Of a stretch of DNA of 64,000 bases, positions 44,512 to 53,165 are shown in pieces. Position numbers and translations under genes: made by a program. The stretch's first letter is position 1. Each line of letters opens with the position of its first letter. Origin of the DNA: Stenotrophomonas rhizophila (GTDB taxonomy: Bacteria > Pseudomonadota > Gammaproteobacteria > Xanthomonadales > Xanthomonadaceae); assembly GCF_003751305.1 (NCBI RefSeq), contig NZ_RJKV01000001.1:1531586-1595585 (forward strand), read 5' to 3'. The notes under the pieces were generated by a model. That model was given only the letters and a program-made list of their open reading frames with translations. It had not been told where the DNA came from and did no database searches.

Positions 44512-44531
44512 AAATCGGCGGATGCTGATTT
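44512..44531. promoter_or_regulatory. Candidate LysR operator, SDR/LysR gap
   Basis: AAATC (44512-44516) and GATTT (44527-44531) form a dyad with 10 bases between, in the 104-base gap of the divergent pair and 26 bases before the LysR ATG. Size and place fit a LysR-type box. Confidence 0.45.
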
Positions 44532-44557
44532 GACTATCCACGAATCGCGAACAATCC

Positions 44558-45466
44558 ATGGATCGTCTCGATCACCTGCGGTGCTTTCTTCGGGTTGCTG
44601 AACTTGGCTCGTTCACCGGCGCTGCCGACAGTCTCGGCCTGCCCAAAGCCAGCGTGTCGCTGGCCGTGCAGCGGCTGGAAGCGGACGTCGGGGTGCAATT
44701 GCTGCACCGGACCACCCGCCGGGTGCAGCTGACCGCCGACGGCGCCCAGTTCCAGGCACGGGCGCACGATCTGCTGCATGACATGGACGATCTGCAGGGC
44801 ATGTTCCGGATCGATACCGCTCAGCTCAAGGGGCGCGTGCGCGTGGACATGTCCAGCGGACTGGCCCGGCAACTGGTGATACCGCAGTTGCCTGCCTTTC
44901 TCGCCCAGCACCCCGGGGTGGAGATGGAAGTGAGCGGTACCGATCGCCGGGTCGATCTGATCCGCGAGGGGTTCGACTGCGTGCTGCGGGTCGGGCCGCT
45001 AGATGACAACACGCTGGTTGCCCGCCCGCTGGGACAGCTGCCGATCGTCACCTGCGCCAGCCCTGCCTATCTCGCGGCCCGCGGCACACCGACGACACTG
45101 GACGATCTGGCCGATCACGCGCTGGTCCATTACGTGGGAACCCTGGGGCAGCGTTCGCCAGGATTTGAGTACTACGATGGACAGACCTATCGAAGCCTGC
45201 CGATGGGCGGCGCGGTGACGGTCAACAGTGGCGAAGGCTATACCGCCGCGGCGCTGGCGGGGCTGGGCATCATCCAGGTGCCGCTGCTCGGCGTGCGCCA
45301 GGCACTGGCCTCGGGGACCTTGGTCGAAATCCTGGCCGACGTGAAAGCGGAGCCGATGCCGGTCACCCTGCTCTACGCGCAACGCCGCCACCTGCCGCGC
45401 CGGGTGGCGGCCTTCATGGACTGGGTGGCCGGTGTCGTGCAGCGGGAGCTGGACCAGGACCGGTGA
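44558..45466 (+). CDS. LysR-family regulator
   Basis: 302 aa. The N-terminal helix-turn-helix reads FLRVAELGSFTGAADSLGLP then SVSLAVQRLEADVGVQLLHR, followed by a substrate-binding domain. The CrgA/PA-type group often controls a neighbouring SDR or quinone reductase. Divergent from the SDR gene. Confidence 0.9.
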   Translation: MDRLDHLRCFLRVAELGSFTGAADSLGLPKASVSLAVQRLEADVGVQLLHRTTRRVQLTADGAQFQARAHDLLHDMDDLQGMFRIDTAQLKGRVRVDMSSGLARQLVIPQLPAFLAQHPGVEMEVSGTDRRVDLIREGFDCVLRVGPLDDNTLVARPLGQLPIVTCASPAYLAARGTPTTLDDLADHALVHYVGTLGQRSPGFEYYDGQTYRSLPMGGAVTVNSGEGYTAAALAGLGIIQVPLLGVRQALASGTLVEILADVKAEPMPVTLLYAQRRHLPRRVAAFMDWVAGVVQRELDQDR

Positions 45467-45532
45467 TCCACTGCGTCCCGACGCCATGACGCGACGGGAA
45501 TGAATGCTGTGGTGGCGGCACTGGGGACCGGT

Positions 45533-45561
45533 TTGCACGTTTCTGCACATTTGCATAGAAT
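45533..45561 (+). promoter_or_regulatory. Promoter of the DeoR-type regulator with TGCA repeats
   Basis: TTGCAC (45533-45538) and TAGAAT (45556-45561) with a 17-base spacer form a good sigma70 promoter. TGCA recurs at 45534, 45544 and 45552 across it, which could be the regulator's own operator. Confidence 0.6.
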
Positions 45562-45600
45562 CGGAACCATCATGCATCGGTGCGGATCCCTCTTTCAGCC

Positions 45601-46383
45601 ATGACGCCCTCCCCTGACACCCTCCCCAGCGAGCGCCAGCAGGCTATCCTGCAGCTGCTTCAGCAACAGGGCCGCGTGCTCTCAGCCCAGTTGGCGCTGG
45701 ATCTGCAGGTCTCCGAAGATTCGATCCGCCGCGACCTGCGCGACCTGGCCCAGCAGGGCCTGTGCCGGAAGGTCTATGGCGGTGCGCTGCACGCCACGCC
45801 GGCGTTCCCGCCCCTGACCGAGCGGCAAACCGTGCAGAAACGGCAGAAACAGGCACTGGCCCGCCATGCCGCCGAGCAGGTCCGCGCCGGTGACAGCATC
45901 CTGCTCGACGCCGGCTCCACCAACAGCGCCATCGCCGCCTGCCTGCCGGAGCACCAGAATCTCCGCGTCGTCACCAACGCCCCGGACATCGCGTTGACCT
46001 TGATGGGGCGTGCCGGCATCGACGTCACCCTGATCGGCGGCCGGCTCGACCCGCGTATCGGGGCAAGCGTTGGCGCACAGGCGCTGGAGGCCGTCAGCCG
46101 ATTGCGCGTCGATATTTTCTTCGTGGGCACCTGCGCGGTGGATGCGCAACACGGCCTGTGGGCAGTGGACGGCGAAGAAGCCGCGCTGAAACGGGCGATG
46201 CTTGCCGCGAGCAGCCGCTGCATCGTGGTCGCCACCCGCGACAAGCTCGGCGCCCAGGCCAACCATCGCATCGGCGCGGTCGAGGACATCGACGTGCTGG
46301 TGCTCGAGGCCGATACCCCGCAGCCGCAGATCGACGCGTTCGCCCAGCGCGGCGTCGATATCCAGCTCGCCCCGCGACGCTGA
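45601..46383 (+). CDS. DeoR-family regulator
   Basis: 260 aa. N-terminal winged helix (ERQQAILQLLQQQGRV, then SEDSIRRDLRDLAQQGLCRK with the VYGGA end) and a C-terminal sugar-phosphate sensor domain of the isomerase-like fold (LLDAGSTNSAIA, VTLIGGRLDP, FVGTCAVD). Such proteins usually respond to a phosphorylated sugar or nucleoside. It is followed 34 bases later by an MFS gene on the same strand, its likely target. ATG 45601 is preferred to the GTG at 45580. Confidence 0.87.
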   Translation: MTPSPDTLPSERQQAILQLLQQQGRVLSAQLALDLQVSEDSIRRDLRDLAQQGLCRKVYGGALHATPAFPPLTERQTVQKRQKQALARHAAEQVRAGDSILLDAGSTNSAIAACLPEHQNLRVVTNAPDIALTLMGRAGIDVTLIGGRLDPRIGASVGAQALEAVSRLRVDIFFVGTCAVDAQHGLWAVDGEEAALKRAMLAASSRCIVVATRDKLGAQANHRIGAVEDIDVLVLEADTPQPQIDAFAQRGVDIQLAPRR

Positions 46384-46417
46384 CCCTTTCCTTCGACCTC
46401 CACGACCTCCACGACCT

Positions 46418-47557
46418 ATGACGTCCATTCCGACGCGCATCGCGCGCGCGCAGCAGTACGCCACGCGCGCGGCCTTCTTTCTGCCCGGCTTTGCCACCGC
46501 TGCCTGGGCGCCGCTGGTCCCGTTCGCCAAACGCCGCACGGCCCTGGATGAGGGCTCGCTCGGTCTGGTCCTGCTGTGCCTGGGTGCAGGTTCCCTGCTG
46601 GCGATGCCGATTGCAGGGATGCTCGCCGCACGCCACGGCTGTCGCGCCGTCATGATCGCCACGCTGATGATGGTGATCGCCAGCCTGCCCTTGTTGGCCA
46701 TCGCGCCCTCGCCTTGGACGCTGGGGTTGGCCTTGTTCGTGTTCGGCGCCGGGGTGGGTGCGTGCGACTGCGTGATGAACATGCAGGCAATCATGGTCGA
46801 GCGCGACAGCGGCCGACCGATGATGTCCGGCTTCCACGCCTTCTACAGTATCGGCGGCGCCGTCGGTGCAGGCGCGATGACCGCGCTGTTGGCCCTCCAC
46901 TTGTCACCGTGGCTGGTGTGCCTGTTCGCCTCGGCGGTAATGGCTGCGCTGCTGGCCATCTCGCTGCCGCACTGGCGTACCGACAAGGCGCCCAGTGATG
47001 CGCCGCTGTTCGCGGTGCCGCACGGGGTGGTGCTGGCGATCGGCGTGCTGTGTTTTGTGGCGTTCCTGGCCGAAGGCGCGGTACTCGATTGGAGTGCGGT
47101 GTTCCTGCATGAAGTGCAGCAGGTGGATCCTTCCCGCGCCGGGCTGGGCTATCTGGCCTTCGCCATCGCGATGACCGTGACCCGCCTGGTCGGCGATGGC
47201 GTGGTGGCCTGGCTGGGCCGGCATCGTTCAATCCTGATCGGCAGCCTGATCGCCGCCGCCGGCTTCGCGCTGGCCACCTTCGCCACCTGGCTGCCGTTGG
47301 CATTGTGCGGCTATGCGCTGGTGGGCCTGGGCTGCGCGAACATCGTGCCGGCGCTGTTCTCGATGGCGGGCAACCAGAAGGTCATGCCCGAGAGTCTGGC
47401 CATCCCGGCCATCACCACGCTCGGGTATGCCGGCGTGCTGGCCGGCCCGGCATTGATCGGCTTCGTCGCGCAGGCGAGCAGCCTGGTGTTCGCCTTCAGC
47501 GCGGTAGCGGTGACGCTGGTCTGCATCGGCCTGGCGGCACGCTGGGTACGGGCCTGA
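46418..47557 (+). CDS. MFS transporter (YbjJ-like)
   Basis: 379 aa, about 12 spans, with AAFFLPGFATAAWAPLVPFAK at the N-terminus and motif-A-like MLAARHGCRAV. Conserved GFHAFYSIGGAVGAG resembles the sugar/fucose permease-like or YbjJ branch of the superfamily. Substrate unknown, possibly a sugar given the DeoR regulator. Upstream is a triple tandem repeat of CCACGACCT-like units (46396-46417). Confidence 0.82.
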   Translation: MTSIPTRIARAQQYATRAAFFLPGFATAAWAPLVPFAKRRTALDEGSLGLVLLCLGAGSLLAMPIAGMLAARHGCRAVMIATLMMVIASLPLLAIAPSPWTLGLALFVFGAGVGACDCVMNMQAIMVERDSGRPMMSGFHAFYSIGGAVGAGAMTALLALHLSPWLVCLFASAVMAALLAISLPHWRTDKAPSDAPLFAVPHGVVLAIGVLCFVAFLAEGAVLDWSAVFLHEVQQVDPSRAGLGYLAFAIAMTVTRLVGDGVVAWLGRHRSILIGSLIAAAGFALATFATWLPLALCGYALVGLGCANIVPALFSMAGNQKVMPESLAIPAITTLGYAGVLAGPALIGFVAQASSLVFAFSAVAVTLVCIGLAARWVRA

Positions 47558-47612
47558 CGGGCATGCCGTACAGGGGCGTTACCATCGGCTCACTGCTTCC
47601 CGGATACGCGCC

Positions 47613-48437
47613 ATGACGGCCCTGCCCTTCGATCCCCGCGCGCGCCGCGCCGCCTTCCGTGCGCTGCATGAGGACGGCTGCTTCGTGCTGCCCAACCCGT
47701 GGGATGCAGGCAGTGCACGTTACCTGCACAGTCTGGGCTTCCAGGCGCTGGCCTCGACCAGCTCCGGTCATGCGTGGAGCCAGGCCCAGGCCGATGGCAC
47801 GCTGACGCTGGACGAGACCCTCGCCCACCTGCGCAGCCTCGCGGCCGCGACCCCATTGCCACTGAACGCCGATTTCGGCGATGGCTTCGGCACGCTGGAC
47901 GCGGTGGGCGGCAACGTCACCCGCGCCATCGCCACCGGCGTGGCCGGCATCTCCATTGAAGACGCCAGCGTGGATCCTGCGCATCCGCTGCGCCCGCTGG
48001 ACGACGCGGTAGCACGGGTACGTGCCGCCCGCCACGCGATCAACGCGTCCGGCGAAGATGTGCTGCTGATCGGCCGCGCCGAGAACTTCTTCGTCGGTCG
48101 CCCCGACCTGGACGATACGATCAGCCGTCTGCGTGCCTATGCCGAGGCCGGTGCGGACTGCCTGTACGCGCCGGGCATCACCACCCGCGAGCAGATCGAA
48201 ACGGTGGTGGCCGCGGTGGCGCCACGCCCGGTCAACCTGCTGGTGGGCAGCGCGCTGCCGTTCACCCTGCAGGACATCGCCGGCATGGGCGTTCGACGTG
48301 TCAGCGTAGGTGGTGCGATGGCGCGGACCGCATGGGGCGGGATGATGCGGGCCTCGCAGCTGCTGATGGACGAAGGCCGCTTCGACGGGTTCGCCGATGC
48401 GGCCTCCGGGGCGGTGCTGAATCAGCTGTTCCGCTGA
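47613..48437 (+). CDS. Isocitrate lyase/PEP mutase family protein
   Basis: 274 aa alpha/beta barrel. Signature residues are NPWDAGSARYL, the acidic metal site in LNADFGDGFG, GISIEDASVDP and AGADCLYAPGI. The family cleaves or forms C-C or C-P bonds of oxaloacetate-like substrates; members of this subgroup are mostly of unknown substrate. It starts 55 bases after the MFS gene and may be in the same transcript. Convergent with mdtI, with a gap of six bases. Confidence 0.85.
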   Translation: MTALPFDPRARRAAFRALHEDGCFVLPNPWDAGSARYLHSLGFQALASTSSGHAWSQAQADGTLTLDETLAHLRSLAAATPLPLNADFGDGFGTLDAVGGNVTRAIATGVAGISIEDASVDPAHPLRPLDDAVARVRAARHAINASGEDVLLIGRAENFFVGRPDLDDTISRLRAYAEAGADCLYAPGITTREQIETVVAAVAPRPVNLLVGSALPFTLQDIAGMGVRRVSVGGAMARTAWGGMMRASQLLMDEGRFDGFADAASGAVLNQLFR

Positions 48438-48443
48438 TCGGAA

Positions 48444-48764
48444 TCAGGGGCTCGACAGCACCACCACCGCACCGGTGACCAGCGCGATCCCCACCCAGCC
48501 GATCGGGCGCAGGCGGTTGCCGAACAGCACGCGCCCGCAGAGGGCCGTGCCGATCACCCCGATGGCACCCCACATCGCATAGGCCGTGGCCAGGTCCATC
48601 GTCTTGACCGCCTGGCCAAGCAGCGCGAAGGCGATCCAGACCAGCGCGATCGCGGCGAAACCCCACGCTGGCTTACGGAAGCCGTCGGATTTGGCCACCA
48701 TCATGTTGGCGGCGATGTCGATCAGTGCCGAACACAGCACAAACAGGAAGGCGGTGAGGTTCAT
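48444..48764 (-). CDS. mdtI: SMR-family efflux subunit, MdtI-like
   Basis: 106 aa with four membrane spans. SDGFRKPAWGF, LGQAVKTMDLATAYAMWG and NRLRPIGWVGI closely follow E. coli MdtI. Works as a heterodimer with MdtJ; in E. coli the pair exports spermidine. The start overlaps the mdtJ stop as ATGA. Confidence 0.82.
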   Translation of the reverse strand: MNLTAFLFVLCSALIDIAANMMVAKSDGFRKPAWGFAAIALVWIAFALLGQAVKTMDLATAYAMWGAIGVIGTALCGRVLFGNRLRPIGWVGIALVTGAVVVLSSP

Positions 48765-49132
48765 GACGTGTGCGCCTCGCCGAGGGTGACGCAGACGATG
48801 CCGACCGCCGCCATCACCAACCCGATCATCTGCTGCACGGACAGGCTGTCCTTGAACACGAACATGCCGACCAGCGTCAGCAGGGTCAGGCCCAAGCCTT
48901 CCCACACGGCGTAGGCCACGCCCACCGCGATACCGCGCACCGACAGCGCCAGGAAGTAATAGGAAATGGCCAACGCCACGGCCATGACAACATAGCCTGC
49001 ATAGCCCCCATGACGGGCGGCATCGGCCATGAACGAGGTGCCGACCACTTCAGCGACGATCGCGACGGTCAGGCAGGCCCAGGCGATCAGACCGCCACGG
49101 GCACGGGGTTGCGAATGCACCTGTGTGTGCAT
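48761..49132 (-). CDS. mdtJ: SMR-family efflux subunit, MdtJ-like
   Basis: 123 aa, four spans, E. coli MdtJ-sized. WACLTVAIVAEVVGTSFM holds the membrane glutamate conserved in SMR pumps, and AVGVAYAVWEGLGLTLLTL is the SMR signature region. AAGGAG precedes the ATG at 49132. Partner of MdtI. The gene order J-I matches E. coli. Divergent LysR gene next door. Confidence 0.83.
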   Translation of the reverse strand: MHTQVHSQPRARGGLIAWACLTVAIVAEVVGTSFMADAARHGGYAGYVVMAVALAISYYFLALSVRGIAVGVAYAVWEGLGLTLLTLVGMFVFKDSLSVQQMIGLVMAAVGIVCVTLGEAHTS

Positions 49133-49195
49133 GGAAAGCTCCTTGATTGCGGCCGGGGCATGACACCCAAGCGACGCGCCCATTATCATCGCCTT

Positions 49196-49217
49196 TTCCA
49201 TCAGACCCAAGATGGAA
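49196..49217. promoter_or_regulatory. Perfect dyad in the mdtJ/LysR gap, likely LysR operator
   Basis: TTCCATC (49196-49202) and GATGGAA (49211-49217) with 8 bases between. Size fits a LysR recognition site and it lies between the divergent starts. It contains the alternative LysR ATG at 49212, which argues that the real start is 49242. Confidence 0.65.
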
Positions 49218-49241
49218 CCCATCGGCAAAGGCGATACATCC

Positions 49242-50105
49242 ATGCGTTACAGCCCCGAATCCCTGCACGCGTTCGTGGAAGCGGCTGCACTTGGCTCGTT
49301 CTCCGCCGCCGCGCGCCGCCTGAAAAAGACCCAATCGACCATCAGCACGGCGATCGCCACGCTGGAGGCCGATCTTGGCCTCACCCTCTTCAACCGCAGC
49401 GGCCGCTATCCGGTCCTGACCGAGGACGGCCGCAAGGTGCTCGGCCATGCGCAGGAAATCCTCGCTGCCGCCGACCGTCTGGAGCAGCTCAGCATCCGCT
49501 TGGCGGATGAGGTAGAGCCACGCCTGAGCCTGGTGTTTTCAGACATCTATCAGCTCAATCCGGACCAGCATCTGCTGCGCCGGTTCGAACAGCGTTTTCC
49601 AGATATCGAACTGGAGTGGCTGGATGCTGAAGGCAGTGACGTGCTCGATGTGGTGCAGCGTGGGCGTGCCCATCTCGGGCTGATGCCGCATCAGCCGGCC
49701 TACCCGTCCGAACTGGCGGTGCGCGCCCTGCCCCTGCGCGCAGAGATGGCGGTGTTTGTTGCCACCGGTCATCCGCTGGCCGCACTGCACGCGCCGGAAG
49801 AATCCCACCTGGCCAGCCACCGCCAGATCTGCCTCAGCGGCGATGCGACGCGCGAGGGCCACGCGCGCGGGCGCACGTGGTCGGCCTCGGACTATTTGAT
49901 GGTGCTGGAGATGGCCGAGGATGGCTTCGGATGGGCCGAACTACCGCGCGCGCTGGTGGCGCGGTACGGCAGGGGCATGCTGGTCGAACTGCCCTTGCCC
50001 GGCTGGCCGCGACTGGTCTCTACCGATGCGGTGTGGCGCAAGGACGCACCGCTGGGGCCAGCGGCGCTGTGGTTGCTGGATCAGTTTCAACTGCCGGCAC
50101 CTTGA
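49242..50105 (+). CDS. LysR-family regulator, divergent from mdtJI
   Basis: 287 aa. Helix-turn-helix FVEAAALGSFSAAARRLKKT then STISTAIATLEADLGLTLFN. Probably controls the mdtJI pair through the dyad in the shared gap, and itself. The start at 49242 leads straight into the conserved N-terminus. Confidence 0.88.
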   Translation: MRYSPESLHAFVEAAALGSFSAAARRLKKTQSTISTAIATLEADLGLTLFNRSGRYPVLTEDGRKVLGHAQEILAAADRLEQLSIRLADEVEPRLSLVFSDIYQLNPDQHLLRRFEQRFPDIELEWLDAEGSDVLDVVQRGRAHLGLMPHQPAYPSELAVRALPLRAEMAVFVATGHPLAALHAPEESHLASHRQICLSGDATREGHARGRTWSASDYLMVLEMAEDGFGWAELPRALVARYGRGMLVELPLPGWPRLVSTDAVWRKDAPLGPAALWLLDQFQLPAP

Positions 50106-50184
50106 TACCGCTCAGAACAGCACATGCCACGCAGCCTGCATGGCACCCCGTATGAGCGCACCGCTTGCAGACACGCGCTGATCG

Positions 50185-50218
50185 GGACAGCAGGGCACCT
50201 ACCGTGCCCTGCCCGTCC
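50185..50218. terminator. Strong hairpin between convergent LysR and autotransporter genes
   Basis: GCAGGGCAC (50190-50198) and GTGCCCTGC (50204-50212) pair around a 5-base loop; after a small bulge GGAC (50185) pairs with GTCC (50215), giving 13 bp in all. It lies between two convergent stop codons. No T run. Confidence 0.65.
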
Positions 50219-50226
50219 TGCATCGA

Positions 50227-52770
50227 TTACCAGGCGCGACGCAGACCAATCTGGCCCGCCACTTCCCTGTAGCCACCATCGCCACGCTGCACGCGCATAT
50301 CGCCCCATGCCGACCACTTGAGGCCGAGCTTGAGCTGTGCACCGGCCTGCGCTTCATAGCGGTTGGTCGGCAGCGTCGCACTGATCCGCTCGCCATCGAA
50401 CAGCAGCGAGTTGCCATGGTCGCCGCGCAGCCAGTTCACCGCGAAGAACGGCTGCACCCGGTTGCCGATGGCGTTGTCGTGCCCGAACAGGCGTACGCCG
50501 ACGCGCGACTCAAGCCCACCCGCACGGCCGTCCTGGACGATCGTGCCGTTGGCTTCCTGCAACGTGTCGCCCTTGTAGTCGGTGTAGGTCAGCTGCACCT
50601 GCGGCTGGATGAACCACGCGCTGCGCTCCCGGTTGACCAGCGTCCAGCTGTAACCGGCTTCCAGCGACGCAGCACGGGTGGTGGCGTCGTACTTTTCCTT
50701 CGCCAGTGCCTCGCCCTGCACTTCATTATCGAAGCGCGCGTACTGCAGCCAACCGTCCACGTAGGCGCCGGTGCTGTCATTGGCACGCTGCACCCAGGTG
50801 CCATAGACACCCACCGCATCGCCCTTTACCTTGCCGCGCGTGCTGTAGCCGGTCACGTTGGACACGGCCTGCGTGTCTGCACGGCCGCTGGCCAACATCA
50901 CACCGATCTGGCCACTGCTGGTGGTGCCCCAGCGCGCCACATCACTGCCGATCTGCAGCACGTTGCTCTGGCTGCGCGCATCGATCTGACCCAGGACATC
51001 GCCGTGGACCTGATCACGGGCCACCCGCACCCAGGCACCGGCACGCTCGCCATCGAAGGCCCGCTCGCCGCGGTCATGGGCGCGCTGCTGGAACATGCGT
51101 GTGGCGATCGCCTGATTGGCGAGGTACGCGCCGGGTTCCGGGCGCAGGACCGGTACCGGGTCGACGGGATCGACCGGACCCGGACCGGGGTCCGGATTGG
51201 GATCCGGATTGGGGTCCGGATTCGGATCAGGGCCCGGACCAGGGCCAGGACCCGGATCGACCGGCGTGCAGGCAGGCAGCGTCGGATCGAGATCGCACGG
51301 ATCTCCGGTGTAGGAGGATCGCAGGTACCAGCCACCGTCACCCGGTGTGCTCACACCGCCTTTGTAGAGGAAGTACTCGTAGGCACCGCCTACTGCGCGG
51401 CCGGACAGCGCAAACGCTGCATCCGACGCACCGGCAACCGAAATCAGCTGGATGCCTTCCACCGTCTGTGCGCCAGTTCCCCCGATGTTGTTGACCGCGA
51501 TGTTGCCGCTGCCCGTGGTGTTGCCGCCCACCACCAGCTTGTCCGAGGGCGAGGTGTCATCGCCCAGCGGGCTGTTGAAGACCAGCGTGCCGCCGTTGAC
51601 GGCGAAGTCGCCCGCGACCGTCACCGTCTTGTAGCCCGGCGACGGTGCGGCAAAGGCCAGCGTGCCCGAGCCGATATCCAACGTGCCGACGGTGGAATCG
51701 GCGGTGACATCCCAGCGGGAGGTATCGGCGAGTGCCATGGAGGTCACGTTGGTCAGCGCACCGGCGAGGCTGGCGTTGTTCTGGAAGCTGAGGTTGGCCG
51801 TATCGGTGACACCCGCAATGACATTGCCGACCAGCGCAGAATCGTCCACCCGCAGATTTGCGGTCTGGCCCCCGGAGACGTCCAGCAGATTGCCATTGCC
51901 CCCCACCAGCGACGAACCGTTGCGCACGTCGATATTGGCGGTCCAACTGGCCGGGAGGGTGCCCAGCGCCATCACGATGGCCGCGCCGTTCTGACCGACG
52001 ATGCTGGAGCGATCAACCAGCAGCGTGACGTCCGCCGGCCGACCGGCCGTGTTGAACGTCATGATGCGCACGCCGCTGTCGATACCGGTCACCGTGGTGC
52101 CGTTCAACAGATTTGCCGTGCCGCTGAGATGCACCAGTCCATGGCCACCTGTCAGTGGATTGGTGCCCACTGCCTGCACCGCGGTGAGTTGGGTGTTATC
52201 GAACGTCACGGTGCTGCCCGAAGCGACACTGGCCCCCAGCCCGACCCCGGTCATACTGCTGTCGGCAACGCTTACAGCGCTGCCTTCGGCAGCGGCGAGG
52301 GCCCTGCTCACCGACGAGGTGACTGTGGCGTTGGTGACTGCCAGCGTGGTCTGGTTGGCCGTGATGGCGTTCGTGCTGCCGGCGTTGACGTTGACAGTGC
52401 TGTTGCTGAGGGTCGCATCGGACGCCATGAAGCGCACGGCGCCGGTAATCGTTGAACTCTCTATCTGCGTCGCCGTAAGTTGCGCGAGGATCGTCGGCCC
52501 TGAGGGCGCCGAGCTGGCGATCACCGCGCCATTGATGTCCAGTCGTGAGTTCTGCGCTTCGATCCAATCCGATTGTCCGCCGGGATTGATGGTCAGCAGT
52601 GCATTGGAGCGCAACGTCCATGTTTCCGGCACATCGCCCGGGTTGACGGTGGCGCTGCCACCTACCAGAGATCCAGCCAACACGGCCGGCGAACCCACCA
52701 GCAGGGCCAACGCCACGGCGCCGGCGAGTCTCCTGGGCACGCGGGATTGCGCAAGATCAGGATGCGACAT
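50227..52770 (-). CDS. Pertactin-like classical autotransporter
   Basis: 847 aa. GAGGA precedes ATG 52770 and a signal peptide follows (AGAVALALLVGSPAVLA). The passenger (about 30-540) is a beta-helix rich in Ser, Thr, Asn and Val, with pertactin-like strands such as GTLDIGSGTLAF and YKTVTVAGDFAVNGGTLVF. A Pro/Gly/Asp linker (about 545-580) leads to the translocator barrel (about 590-847) that ends in GLRRAW. No protease or other catalytic motif was seen in the passenger; an adhesin or biofilm protein is likely. Convergent with the LysR gene. Confidence 0.9.
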   Translation of the reverse strand: MSHPDLAQSRVPRRLAGAVALALLVGSPAVLAGSLVGGSATVNPGDVPETWTLRSNALLTINPGGQSDWIEAQNSRLDINGAVIASSAPSGPTILAQLTATQIESSTITGAVRFMASDATLSNSTVNVNAGSTNAITANQTTLAVTNATVTSSVSRALAAAEGSAVSVADSSMTGVGLGASVASGSTVTFDNTQLTAVQAVGTNPLTGGHGLVHLSGTANLLNGTTVTGIDSGVRIMTFNTAGRPADVTLLVDRSSIVGQNGAAIVMALGTLPASWTANIDVRNGSSLVGGNGNLLDVSGGQTANLRVDDSALVGNVIAGVTDTANLSFQNNASLAGALTNVTSMALADTSRWDVTADSTVGTLDIGSGTLAFAAPSPGYKTVTVAGDFAVNGGTLVFNSPLGDDTSPSDKLVVGGNTTGSGNIAVNNIGGTGAQTVEGIQLISVAGASDAAFALSGRAVGGAYEYFLYKGGVSTPGDGGWYLRSSYTGDPCDLDPTLPACTPVDPGPGPGPGPDPNPDPNPDPNPDPGPGPVDPVDPVPVLRPEPGAYLANQAIATRMFQQRAHDRGERAFDGERAGAWVRVARDQVHGDVLGQIDARSQSNVLQIGSDVARWGTTSSGQIGVMLASGRADTQAVSNVTGYSTRGKVKGDAVGVYGTWVQRANDSTGAYVDGWLQYARFDNEVQGEALAKEKYDATTRAASLEAGYSWTLVNRERSAWFIQPQVQLTYTDYKGDTLQEANGTIVQDGRAGGLESRVGVRLFGHDNAIGNRVQPFFAVNWLRGDHGNSLLFDGERISATLPTNRYEAQAGAQLKLGLKWSAWGDMRVQRGDGGYREVAGQIGLRRAW
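51157..51262 (-). repeat. Pro-Gly-Asp-Asn linker repeat in the autotransporter
   Basis: Short-period repeat coding for alternating GP, DP and NPDP units between passenger and barrel. At DNA level GGATCCGGATT-like units recur, so the length may vary between strains. Confidence 0.8.
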
Positions 52771-53165
52771 GATGAAATCCTCGAGATGATCAGTGGGGGG
52801 CCAATCTCCCGATAGGCCTGACTGCCGCGATGCTCCGCGTTTCGATATGGGACTTCTATGCAACTTGTCCGAAAGCTTGCCTGCGTTCGCCGGCATTCAC
52901 TTGGGAGTCAGATCGCCGCAGGCGGTCGCCTACACTGCTTCTTCGCATTGTGAAGCACGTGTGTAGGTGCAAGCACAGGGCGGCCAGAAGCACTGGTTCG
53001 TCACCGCCGGGAGGGCATTTGGTCGCGCTGGAACGACCCAGGCGGGCAATGGATGAACGAGTGTCGGCCGCAGGCAAAACATGCCTGCCGACTCCCGATG
53101 CGCGCTCGGCGTACAGGTTTGGCCATCAGGCCGGAAAGGTCCGGCGGCGTTGCCGCCGACCGGGC
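52771..53165. other. Upstream region of the autotransporter and end of the M14 gene
   Basis: About 395 bases. The left part should carry the autotransporter promoter. Near 52913 a near-perfect short dyad (GATCGCC-GCA-GGCGGTC) occurs. At 53142-53158, CGGCGGC and GCCGCCG pair around GTT just downstream of the M14 stop, a likely terminator on the minus strand. A forward ORF crossing the region is antisense to the M14 gene and was not accepted. Confidence 0.4.
53142..53158 (-). terminator. Hairpin after the M14 peptidase gene
   Basis: Seven perfect base pairs with a 3-base loop, beginning 8 bases after the stop; the minus-strand transcript continues with CTTTCC. Confidence 0.5.

Noticed and set aside
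50416..52455. 679-codon forward ORF
   Set aside because: Antisense to the pertactin-like autotransporter; the product has a shadow-frame composition.
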